A stretch of 17,778 bases of DNA, taken from the NCBI GenBank assembly GCA_028819835.1, contig JAPPKR010000244.1, positions 1 to 17,778 on the forward strand. Reading direction: 5' to 3'. The stretch is from a bacterium. GTDB lineage: Bacteria; Actinomycetota; Acidimicrobiia; UBA5794; ZC4RG35. Both the position numbers and the translations under genes were made by a program. Shown here piece by piece: positions 6,415 through 14,001 of this stretch. Positions within the stretch are counted from its first letter, which is position 1. Every line of letters begins with the position of its first letter. The notes beneath the pieces were generated by a model. It was not told the DNA's origin. It saw only the letters and a list, made by a program, of their open reading frames with translations, and did not search any database.

Positions 6415-7788
6415 ATGAGTGAGTCCCCGTTTGACATCGTGATTCTGGGAGGAGGGCCGGGAGGCTACGCCACGGCCCTGTACGCCCGGAACTTCGGGCT
6501 CTCGGTAGCCCTGGTGGAGGAGGTACGGCCCGGTGGGACTTGCTTGTTGCGGGGTTGTATCCCGGCCAAGCAGTGGTTGCAGGTGGCCGAGGTGTTTTCA
6601 ACCGTGAGGCACGCCGACGCGTTCGGAGTGTTGACGTCCGAGCCGGAACTCGACTGGTCGGCGGCCCTTGCCCGGAAGGACCGGGTGGTCAATCAGTTGG
6701 TGACCGGCCTCGCCGGTCTGCTCCGGAAACGAGGGGTGGAGGTCGTGTCCGGTCGGGGTAGCGTTTCCGGCCCGGGAAGGATCGTGCTGGAGGGAGGAGA
6801 GACGCTGGAAGGAAGAGCGGTGGTGGTGGCTACGGGATCCCACGCCAGGACCATTCCCGGTTGGGAGATCGACGGGGAGCGGATCGTCACCTCGGATCAC
6901 GCGGTGGACTGGTCGTCCCGCCCCGACCGGGTGGCGATAATCGGCGGTGGCGTCATCGGCTGTGAGTTCGCCTCCCTTCTGGTGGATCTGGGCGCTGAGG
7001 TCTCGGTCTTCGAACTGGAGAAGCAACTGATCCCCGGCGGCGACGCCGATGCGTCCCGTCAGTTGCAGCGACAACTCGGCCGTAGGGGGGTGAAGTTCTA
7101 TCTGAAAACGGGGGTGGGTCCCGCCGAGGTCACCGACCGCGGCGTGAAGGTCTCATTCCGGGACAAGGTCCTGGAGGCCGACGTCGCCCTGGTGGCGGTC
7201 GGCAGGGGACCCAACACTGACGGAATAGGCTTGGAAACAGTGCGAGCCGAGGTGGAGCAAGGCTACATCAAGGTTGATCCGGTGACAATGGAGACCGCCG
7301 AGCCCGGGGTGTACGCCGTGGGAGACATAGTGGCCGGCACTCCCCAACTGGCTCATGCAGCTTTCGCCGAGGGGATCGCGGTGGCCACCTACATCGCCAC
7401 CGGTGAACCTGCACCAGTGGATTATCGAGCGATTCCCAGGGTCACCTACACCCACCCGGAGGTGGCGGAGGTGGGAATCAGCGCGGCCGATGCTCAGGCC
7501 ATGGGAATGGAGGTGCAGGTCACCAAGCATCCCTTCGGCGGCGTGGGAAGGGCGCTGATCATCGGGCAGAGCCAGGGGATGGTGAAGGTGGTTGCAGAGA
7601 AGGACGGCCCTCTGGTGGGTGCGGCCGTTGTGGGGCCGCAAGCAGGTGAGATGATCCACGAACTCATGTTCGCAGTGGGGTGGGAGGCCCTGCCCGAGGA
7701 AGCGGCAGCCTTCATCCATGCTCATCCCACCTTGTCGGAGGCGGTCGGGGAGACCCTCCTGTCGGCGACCGGCCGTAGTCTGCACTGA
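6415..7788 (+). CDS. lpdA: Dihydrolipoyl dehydrogenase (E3)
   Basis: E3 reoxidises the dihydrolipoyl group on E2 and passes electrons through FAD and a disulfide to NAD+. The 457-residue product is of normal length. The FAD-binding GGGPGG motif is at 12-17, and the redox-active cysteines are Cys43 and Cys48 in GGTCLLRGCIPAK. A second nucleotide-binding fold is at GGGVIGCEFA, and a second FAD contact is in VYAVGDIV. The C-terminal dimer interface has HAHPTLSE, giving the catalytic His437-Glu442 pair. An in-frame TTG at 6409 is an alternative start; the ATG at 6415 keeps the usual short lead. No ribosome-binding site is evident, so the message may be leaderless or nearly so. The E2 gene follows after 29 bases, then the lipoate synthesis gene. 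Confidence 0.95.
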   Translation: MSESPFDIVILGGGPGGYATALYARNFGLSVALVEEVRPGGTCLLRGCIPAKQWLQVAEVFSTVRHADAFGVLTSEPELDWSAALARKDRVVNQLVTGLAGLLRKRGVEVVSGRGSVSGPGRIVLEGGETLEGRAVVVATGSHARTIPGWEIDGERIVTSDHAVDWSSRPDRVAIIGGGVIGCEFASLLVDLGAEVSVFELEKQLIPGGDADASRQLQRQLGRRGVKFYLKTGVGPAEVTDRGVKVSFRDKVLEADVALVAVGRGPNTDGIGLETVRAEVEQGYIKVDPVTMETAEPGVYAVGDIVAGTPQLAHAAFAEGIAVATYIATGEPAPVDYRAIPRVTYTHPEVAEVGISAADAQAMGMEVQVTKHPFGGVGRALIIGQSQGMVKVVAEKDGPLVGAAVVGPQAGEMIHELMFAVGWEALPEEAAAFIHAHPTLSEAVGETLLSATGRSLH

Positions 7789-7817
7789 GTAGCAGAGACC
7801 TGGATTAGGAGTTCCCG

Positions 7818-9128
7818 ATGACAACCACCATCTCCATGCCTCAACTGGGCGAGACAGTCACCGAGGGGACCATCCTGCGGTGGGCAAAGCAGGTGGGCGA
7901 CGCCATCTCCCAGGGCGAGGTGGTGCTGGAGATCTCCACCGATAAGGTGGACACCGAAATACCGTCGCCGGTGTCGGGAGTGATGCTGGAGATACTGGTG
8001 TCCGAGGGGGAGACGGTGGAAGTCGGGAGGGACCTCTGCGTGGTGGGAGACCCTGAGGGTTCCGCGCATGAGAAATCCCCCGACGCCCGGGCGGCGGAGC
8101 CCCCTCCTGAATCCCCGCCCCCCGACTCCGAGGACGAGCCCCCCGCTTCCCAGGGGGAGCCGCCTCGTCTCCCGCCGTCGCCGCCAGCCGTCGGCCGGCC
8201 CGGGCCTTCACGGCGTCTTTCCCCGGTGGTTCGCCGACTGGTCCGCCAGCACGGGATCGACATAAGCCTGATAGCGGGCACCGGGGAAGGAGGGAGGGTG
8301 ACCCGTCGGGATGTGGAGGCCTACCTGGAGGGCGCCGTCACGCCCGCCCCGGCGGCCCCCACCCCCGAGCCTCCCGCGGGCGCTCGGGCGCCCACGCCGC
8401 CGCCGGATGGAGAGGAGCGGGTTGACTTGAGCCGCCTCCGCGTCCGCATCGGGGAGAATATGATCCGTTCGCGGCAGACCGCCGCCCACGTGTGGACATC
8501 GGTGGAGGTGGACTTTGAACGGATAGCCGAGGTGCGCACCGCCCACAAAGGCCGCTTCAGGAGGGAAGAGGGCTTCTCTCTCACCTACCTGCCCTTCGTG
8601 TGCCGAGCCGTGATCGACGCTCTCCGGGTCTACCCGGTGGTGAACAGTTCCTTCTACCTGGAGGATCGCAAAGCCGTCTACCACAGCAGGATCGACCTGG
8701 GAATCGCCGTGGATCTCGACCAGCAGGGCCTGGTGGTGGTGACCATCCGGGATGCCGACAACCTCCGCCTGGTCGGGTTGGCGCGCCGTATCCGGCATCT
8801 GTCCACTGCGGCTCGCAGCCGCCAGCTTGGCCCCGACCAGATGACCGGTTCAACCTTCACCATCACCAATCCCGGACCGTTCGATTCGTTCTTGTCGGCG
8901 CCGATCATCAACGTTCCCAACGTCGCCATTCTCTCCACCGACACGGTGGCCAAGCGCCCGGTGGTGGTGACCACGGCCGACGGCCGGGACGCCCTGGCCA
9001 TCCGTCATATCGGTTACCTGGGATTCTCCTGGGATCATCGCGCCTTCGACGGATCGACCGCAGTGCTCTTCCTGCAACGCATCAAGAACAACCTGGAGAC
9101 ATGGGACTGGGAGCAGGAACTGAAGTGA
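7818..9128 (+). CDS. Dihydrolipoamide acyltransferase (E2) of a 2-oxoacid dehydrogenase complex
   Basis: This 436-residue E2 has its domains in canonical order. A single lipoyl domain (1-78) carries Lys43 in the STDKVDTEIPSP motif, the site of lipoylation. A Pro/Glu-rich flexible linker (about 80-130) leads to a peripheral subunit-binding domain (133-172: SPVVRRLVRQHGIDISLIAG ending in RRDVEAYLEG). After a second Pro/Ala linker, the catalytic core (about 203-436) has SFTITNP-type and APIINVPNVAIL segments and the active-site motif SWDHRAFDG with His407 and Asp411. The acyl group (acetyl, succinyl or branched-chain) cannot be decided from the sequence, and no E1 gene is nearby. AGGAG (7807-7811) lies six bases before the ATG. 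The stop overlaps the following GTG start (GTGA). Confidence 0.93.
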   Translation: MTTTISMPQLGETVTEGTILRWAKQVGDAISQGEVVLEISTDKVDTEIPSPVSGVMLEILVSEGETVEVGRDLCVVGDPEGSAHEKSPDARAAEPPPESPPPDSEDEPPASQGEPPRLPPSPPAVGRPGPSRRLSPVVRRLVRQHGIDISLIAGTGEGGRVTRRDVEAYLEGAVTPAPAAPTPEPPAGARAPTPPPDGEERVDLSRLRVRIGENMIRSRQTAAHVWTSVEVDFERIAEVRTAHKGRFRREEGFSLTYLPFVCRAVIDALRVYPVVNSSFYLEDRKAVYHSRIDLGIAVDLDQQGLVVVTIRDADNLRLVGLARRIRHLSTAARSRQLGPDQMTGSTFTITNPGPFDSFLSAPIINVPNVAILSTDTVAKRPVVVTTADGRDALAIRHIGYLGFSWDHRAFDGSTAVLFLQRIKNNLETWDWEQELK

Positions 9129-10837
9129 CTCCTCCCGGCCGGAGTCCCTCCCTCCGCGTGCGATGGTTGGGGCGGCTCCCTTATGCAGAGGCCTGGGACT
9201 TACAACGAGCCATCTGGGAACGCAGGAGCGGCGGGGTCATCGCAGATGACTATCTGTTGCTGTTGGAGCACCCCCACGTTTACACGGTGGGACGAAGAGG
9301 GGACGGTTCTCATCTGTTGATCGGTCCCGACCGGCTCTCGGAGGTTGGAGCGGAGTTCTTCCGAGTCGACCGGGGAGGGGACATAACCTATCACGGCCCC
9401 GGCCAACTGGTCGGCTATCCCTTGATGGCCGTCAGACCCGCTCGGATTACCGACTACGTGCGCTCCCTGGAAGGCGCGTTGGCGGCCGCCCTCTCGGACC
9501 TGGGAGTCGAAGCCTGGTCCGAACCCGGGCTAACCGGGGTGTGGACCCGGCTCGGCAAGGTGGCAGCCATCGGAATACGGGTCTCCCGGCGGGTGTCAAT
9601 GCACGGCTTCGCTCTCAACCTGCATCCCAGCATGGAGTACTTCGGGTACATGAACCCCTGTGGAATCACCGATCGCCCGGTTACCTCGGTGAGCGAACTG
9701 GTGGGTCGGCGCGTGTCGCTCGAGGAAGCCGTGGAAGCCTTTGTACCCCGCTTCGCCGAGACGTTCGGGAAGACCTCGGTGGAGACACAGAAGGCGGCCT
9801 TTGTCCGGGGTCAGGGGCGGGACGCCGACTTCGAGGTAGACAGGCTGCTCAGGGAGGGAACCTTTTCTCCCGACCGTGTGCCGGTCAGCCTCTCGGGGAG
9901 ATCGCGGAGGCTGCCGGGTGAGCCGGAGCGCCCCCCATGGATGCGGGTGACGGCCCGGATGGACGGCGAGTACCTGGAACTGAAGAAACTGATGCGATCC
10001 CTCGACCTCAACACGGTTTGTGAAGAGGCGGGATGCCCCAATATCTACGAGTGCTGGGGGATGGGGACCGCCACCCTGATGATTCTCGGCGACCGTTGCA
10101 CCCGCGCCTGCGGGTTCTGTAACGTGACGACCGCCCGGCCCCTGGGACTCGACCTTGAAGAGCCCTACCGAGCCGCCGAGGCGATCCACCGGATGGGCCT
10201 GAACCACGCGGTGATCACCTCCGTGAACCGCGACGACCTGGCGGATGGGGGCTCGGCGGTCTTCGCCGCCACTATCAGGGAGACTCGCGCCCGGTCCCCC
10301 CTCACCGACATCGAGGTGCTGATCCCCGACTTCAAGGGGGATCCGGAAGCACTGGAGACGGTGATGGCGGAGCGTCCCGATGTGCTCAATCACAACACCG
10401 AAACCGTCGTCCGGCTGCAGCGGGAGATCCGCACCTCCGCCAACTACGGGCGCTCCCTGGCGCTCCTGGCCCGGGCCAAGCGCCTCTATGTCGAAGGACT
10501 CGTCAAATCGGGGCTGATCGTGGGGATGGGCGAGACCCGCGAAGAGGTGCTGGGGGCGCTGGCCGACCTGCGGGCGGTGGGAGTGGACATAGTTACGATC
10601 GGCCAATACCTGCGCCCCAGCCCCCGCCACCGACCGGTGCATCGCTACGTTCATCCCGACGAGTTCGAGGAATACCGCTCCTACGGCGAGGCGCTGGGCA
10701 TCCCACATGTGGAATCAGGTCCGCTGGTGCGCTCCAGTTATCACGCCAAGAGCTCCAAGCAGGCTGCCACTCCTCCGTCACCGGGAAGCACTCCCGTGGT
10801 GATCGGCCCCCGGCCGGCCGCCAAGTCGTACTTTTAG
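9125..10837 (+). CDS. lipB-lipA: Fused octanoyltransferase-lipoyl synthase (LipB-LipA)
   Basis: One uninterrupted 570-residue frame carries both enzymes of lipoate assembly. Residues 1 to about 225 are LipB, which moves octanoate from acyl carrier protein to the lipoyl-domain lysine: RGGDITYHGPGQLVGYP (83-99), the lysine in GKVAAIGIRV (Lys145), HGFALN (160-165) and the acyl-carrying Cys179 in NPCGI. After a linker of some 45 residues, LipA (about 270-545) inserts two sulfurs using radical SAM chemistry. It has Cys299, Cys304 and Cys310 for the auxiliary cluster, the radical-SAM CX3CX2C set at Cys325, Cys329 and Cys332, and the RSSYHA motif (536-541) that supplies the serine ligand. Both halves are of full size with all key residues. 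The GTG start overlaps the E2 stop by four bases, with AGGA six bases upstream. The frame is open further upstream into the E2 gene, but that part is out-of-frame E2 sequence. Confidence 0.93.
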   Translation: MTPPGRSPSLRVRWLGRLPYAEAWDLQRAIWERRSGGVIADDYLLLLEHPHVYTVGRRGDGSHLLIGPDRLSEVGAEFFRVDRGGDITYHGPGQLVGYPLMAVRPARITDYVRSLEGALAAALSDLGVEAWSEPGLTGVWTRLGKVAAIGIRVSRRVSMHGFALNLHPSMEYFGYMNPCGITDRPVTSVSELVGRRVSLEEAVEAFVPRFAETFGKTSVETQKAAFVRGQGRDADFEVDRLLREGTFSPDRVPVSLSGRSRRLPGEPERPPWMRVTARMDGEYLELKKLMRSLDLNTVCEEAGCPNIYECWGMGTATLMILGDRCTRACGFCNVTTARPLGLDLEEPYRAAEAIHRMGLNHAVITSVNRDDLADGGSAVFAATIRETRARSPLTDIEVLIPDFKGDPEALETVMAERPDVLNHNTETVVRLQREIRTSANYGRSLALLARAKRLYVEGLVKSGLIVGMGETREEVLGALADLRAVGVDIVTIGQYLRPSPRHRPVHRYVHPDEFEEYRSYGEALGIPHVESGPLVRSSYHAKSSKQAATPPSPGSTPVVIGPRPAAKSYF

Positions 10838-10935
10838 CCTGGGTCCGAGCCCTAAACTTGTCGAAGCGGCGCGGGTGGGGCATTGGATATCTGTTCAAGA
10901 CTGAGGGCTTGACCTTGGAAGGCATCAGGAATTCG

Positions 10936-13900
10936 ATGGGACGACGCCCGTCCCAGCGGGTGGCGGCGTTTCTGGCCGCGGTGATCCTCCTGCTGGGAAC
11001 GGTGGTTCCGGCTGTGGCGGCCGATTATCCGGGTGAGCCCTTGCGGCTGGGCAGCCGGGGCGAGTCGGTCAGGGCCTGGCAGGAGGCTCTCGGGATTCCC
11101 GCCGACGGGGTGTTCGGATCACAAACCGAGGCAGCCACCATCGCCTGGCAGAGCGAACGAGGCCTGGAGGCCGATGGGATAGTGGGCCCGGCTTCCTGGC
11201 GGGTGATGTTTCCCGGTTCGGGCACCGCCACGACCACCAGCCCGGACAGGGTGCAGTTGGTCATCGAGGGATCCGGCCATGGGCATGGAGTGGGTCTCAC
11301 CCAATACGGCGCCAAGGGCATGGCTGAGGAGGGCTACACGACCACCCAGATTCTTCAGCACTTCTATCAGGGCGCATCCGTCGAGAACCTTGTCGACGCC
11401 ATCCCCGGTTCCTGGGTGATCACCGAACCACTGCCCATCTGGGTGGGGATAAGGCAGAACCGGTCCGAGTTGACCTTCGCGGTGGTAACCGGTCGGGTGA
11501 GGGTCTGCTTCGACGGGGAGTACGCCTCCTATCCGGTACTCGCCGAAGGGAGGGTTCCCGGTCGCGACAACACTTTCACCGATCTGCTGGTCACCAGGTT
11601 GGTGGAACTGGGGTATCTGCGGGAAGCGGTCGGCTCCTTCACCCAGGCGGTCCGGGATGCGGTGGTCTCCTTTCAAACGTCCCAGGGCCTGGGAGCCGAC
11701 GGGACGGTGGGGAGCGACACCTGGGAGGCGCTCTTGGAGGGAAGCGGCCTTCCCGACTGCGCCGGCGCCTACTACCTGGATGCGGGAGAGGACCTGGTGG
11801 TGACCGCCGCCGGGGACGGGTCCTGCAACGCCACACCGGTGGGAGCAGTGGCGGGATGCCGGTTGAGCATCCAGGACCTCTCACACTCCAACCGGGTGGG
11901 CTTGAGGGGCCTCAACTTCGGTGGAGAGATGACACAGTTCATCCACGGCAACGTGCGGGTCCGTCCCAGCGGGGGCAGGATTCACTTCTCCATGCAAATG
12001 GACATAGAGGACTATGTTGCAGGCATAGCGGAGATCCCGCCCCCGTGGCCAGACGCCGCGTTGGAGGCGCAGGCCATCGCAGCCCGATCGTACGCCATCT
12101 ATGCAATGCTTCGGCGGGGATCGGAGCCTTCTCTCAGCAGTTCCCGCAAGTCGGCGTGCTGGTGCCATGTGGTGAGTGACTCCCGAGACCAGGTGTACGG
12201 AGGATGGAACAGGGAGATCCAGAGCAATGGTCGCTGGGAGTTGGTGGGAGCCCGGGCCACCGCGGGGAGGGTCCTGACCCATCCCCAAGAGGCCGTGGGG
12301 GTGGTGCAGGCCTTCTACTCGTCATCCAGCGGTGGCGCTACCGAGGACTCCTCGACGATCTGGGGGACGGCGGGGCGGCCATACCTGGTCTCGGTCGAGG
12401 ATCCGTGGTCGATCGATCCCGCGGTCAATCCCAACGCCTTCTGGGCAAAGACCATCTCCCTGTCCCAACTGCTCGACATCTACGAGTTGTCCGATCGGTT
12501 CGATGACGTCATCTCGGTGGACACGGTGTCCTACCCGTGGGGCAGCGCCCAGTTTCTCAATATCGCCGGGATCCGGGGAGGCGAGAGAGTCGCCGAAAGG
12601 GTCTCGGCCCCCACCCTCAAGTCCGCTCTCCGCCTCAGGTCTCGGTATTTCACGATCGACTATCTGGCGGACTGGTGGGCGCCCCCGCCCGCTCCCACCA
12701 ACGTGACAGCCAGCGGGGGCCGCCAGGCCACCGTGACCTGGAGTCCGGTCTCTTCCCGCTTTGCGCCCGAGCGCTACACGGTCAGCGTCGATCCGGCCCA
12801 TTCCGATCCGATCACGGTGGCGGCATCCCAGACCACTGCGACGTTCACGGGCCTCCGACCAGGCGTGGCGTACAGCTTCACTGTCACTGCCGGAAACCAG
12901 ATAGGCTCGAGTCCGCCGTCCGTGCCCACTCCGCCCAGTGCGCTGATCATCGAGCACCCATATCCCGGTCAGCCCCTCCGGGAGGGGAGCCGGGGAAGTG
13001 ACGTGCGACTCTGGCAGGAAGCGCTGGGCGTCACCGCGGATGGGGACTTCGGACCTGGCACCGCCGCCGCCACCCGGCAGTGGCAGCAGGCCAATGGCCT
13101 CACTCCCGACGGGATAGTTGGTGAGCAATCGTGGAACAAGATGTTCTTCCAGCCCGCCCCTCCCCAACCGGCGCCTGACCCCGAGACGGGGACCGGGACG
13201 GAGCCCGACCCTGAAGTGGAACCTGAACCGGAGACGACCGACCCACAGGCTCCCAGCTACCCCGGGTTCGTCCTGCGGCTGGGCAGCCGGGGGAAGTGGG
13301 TGCGGACCTGGCAGTCTGCATTGGGTGTCCCGGCGGACGGGTATTTCGGTTCGGCCACCGCCCAGGCCACCCGGGAGTGGCAGCGGGCCAATGGCCTGTC
13401 GGTAGACGGAGTGGTTGGCATGCAAAGTTGGGAGACGATGTTCCCCGGCGCGGGGGTGGAGGCGCCGGAGCCTCCTCCCGACAAGAATGGTGACGACAGC
13501 CAGGGATCGGGCAGCACGGGTAGCGCACCAGGCGTCCCCCCCTATCCGGGTCGGCCCCTCGAACTGGGGGACAGCGGTTCGAACGTCATCATCTGGCAGC
13601 GCGCCCTGGGCATACAGGCCGACGGCTACTTCGGCTCGGCCACCCTGTCGGCTACCAAGGCCTGGCAGTACCGCAACGGTCTTACCGCTGACGGAGTGGT
13701 GGGAGCCAGTTCCTGGGTCAAGATGTTTCCCGGCGCTGAGGCGACCGAGACATCTTCGGCGGATCCGGGAGAGAACGACTTCGACGCAGAAGCTCCTCCC
13801 TACCCAGGTCGGCCTCTGCGGAGCGGGTCCCGGGGGACGCACGTGACTGTCTGGCAGCGGGCTCTGGGGATCCCCGCCGATGGGCACTTCGGTTCCCAGA

Positions 13901-14001
13901 CCGCCCGGGCCACCCGGGAGTGGCAGCGCACGCAGGGTATCGCCGCCGATGGCAGGGTCACCGAGACGTCTTGGTACCGTATGTTCGGTGATGAGGAATG
14001 A
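10936..14001 (+). CDS. Secreted SpoIID/LytB-like cell-wall protein with six peptidoglycan-binding modules and an FN3 domain
   Basis: Predicted length is 1021 residues. A signal peptide (1-28, cleavage after AVA) is followed by peptidoglycan-binding module 1 (31-94), then the GHGHGVGLTQYGAKGMA segment (about 114-147), a divergent module 2 (210-269), and the main SpoIID region (about 337-494) with DIEDYVAGIAEIP. Glu366 there matches the catalytic Glu of SpoIID lytic transglycosylases; EAQAIAARSYA follows. A fibronectin type III domain (585-664) precedes modules 3-6 (676-738, 775-838, 870-933, 956-1018), separated by acidic, Pro-rich linkers. The likely role is cutting or remodelling peptidoglycan while bound to the wall. 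In classical SpoIID the GHG segment lies after the catalytic region; here it lies before it, an order also seen in other actinobacterial SpoIID/LytB proteins. CAGGA lies five bases before the ATG, favouring it over a TTG at 10858. The 98 bases before it hold no gene I can see. Confidence 0.9.
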   Translation: MGRRPSQRVAAFLAAVILLLGTVVPAVAADYPGEPLRLGSRGESVRAWQEALGIPADGVFGSQTEAATIAWQSERGLEADGIVGPASWRVMFPGSGTATTTSPDRVQLVIEGSGHGHGVGLTQYGAKGMAEEGYTTTQILQHFYQGASVENLVDAIPGSWVITEPLPIWVGIRQNRSELTFAVVTGRVRVCFDGEYASYPVLAEGRVPGRDNTFTDLLVTRLVELGYLREAVGSFTQAVRDAVVSFQTSQGLGADGTVGSDTWEALLEGSGLPDCAGAYYLDAGEDLVVTAAGDGSCNATPVGAVAGCRLSIQDLSHSNRVGLRGLNFGGEMTQFIHGNVRVRPSGGRIHFSMQMDIEDYVAGIAEIPPPWPDAALEAQAIAARSYAIYAMLRRGSEPSLSSSRKSACWCHVVSDSRDQVYGGWNREIQSNGRWELVGARATAGRVLTHPQEAVGVVQAFYSSSSGGATEDSSTIWGTAGRPYLVSVEDPWSIDPAVNPNAFWAKTISLSQLLDIYELSDRFDDVISVDTVSYPWGSAQFLNIAGIRGGERVAERVSAPTLKSALRLRSRYFTIDYLADWWAPPPAPTNVTASGGRQATVTWSPVSSRFAPERYTVSVDPAHSDPITVAASQTTATFTGLRPGVAYSFTVTAGNQIGSSPPSVPTPPSALIIEHPYPGQPLREGSRGSDVRLWQEALGVTADGDFGPGTAAATRQWQQANGLTPDGIVGEQSWNKMFFQPAPPQPAPDPETGTGTEPDPEVEPEPETTDPQAPSYPGFVLRLGSRGKWVRTWQSALGVPADGYFGSATAQATREWQRANGLSVDGVVGMQSWETMFPGAGVEAPEPPPDKNGDDSQGSGSTGSAPGVPPYPGRPLELGDSGSNVIIWQRALGIQADGYFGSATLSATKAWQYRNGLTADGVVGASSWVKMFPGAEATETSSADPGENDFDAEAPPYPGRPLRSGSRGTHVTVWQRALGIPADGHFGSQTARATREWQRTQGIAADGRVTETSWYRMFGDEE
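12961..13989 (+). repeat. Four in-frame peptidoglycan-binding repeats
   Basis: Within the SpoIID-like gene, units of about 63 codons begin at 12961, 13258, 13543 and 13801; a related unit lies at 11026-11217. Each runs from YPG through a WQ-ALG core, then a DG-FG turn, and ends with W, M and F. Spacers differ in length and sequence, so the units arose by old duplication and then diverged; they are not recent tandem copies. Confidence 0.85.

Noticed and set aside
8600..9124. N-terminal extension of the LipB-LipA frame by 175 codons
   Set aside because: This part is E2 coding sequence read in another frame. The GTG at 9125 has a good ribosome-binding site and gives a normal LipB N-terminus.
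9596..10708. Open frame of 370 codons on the minus strand
   Set aside because: It is antisense to the LipB-LipA gene, whose catalytic motifs are all intact. The antisense product has no recognisable domain.
12961..13989. Regular repeats as a possible CRISPR array or DNA satellite
   Set aside because: The units are about 63 codons, diverged at the DNA level, in frame and recognisable as peptidoglycan-binding domains.
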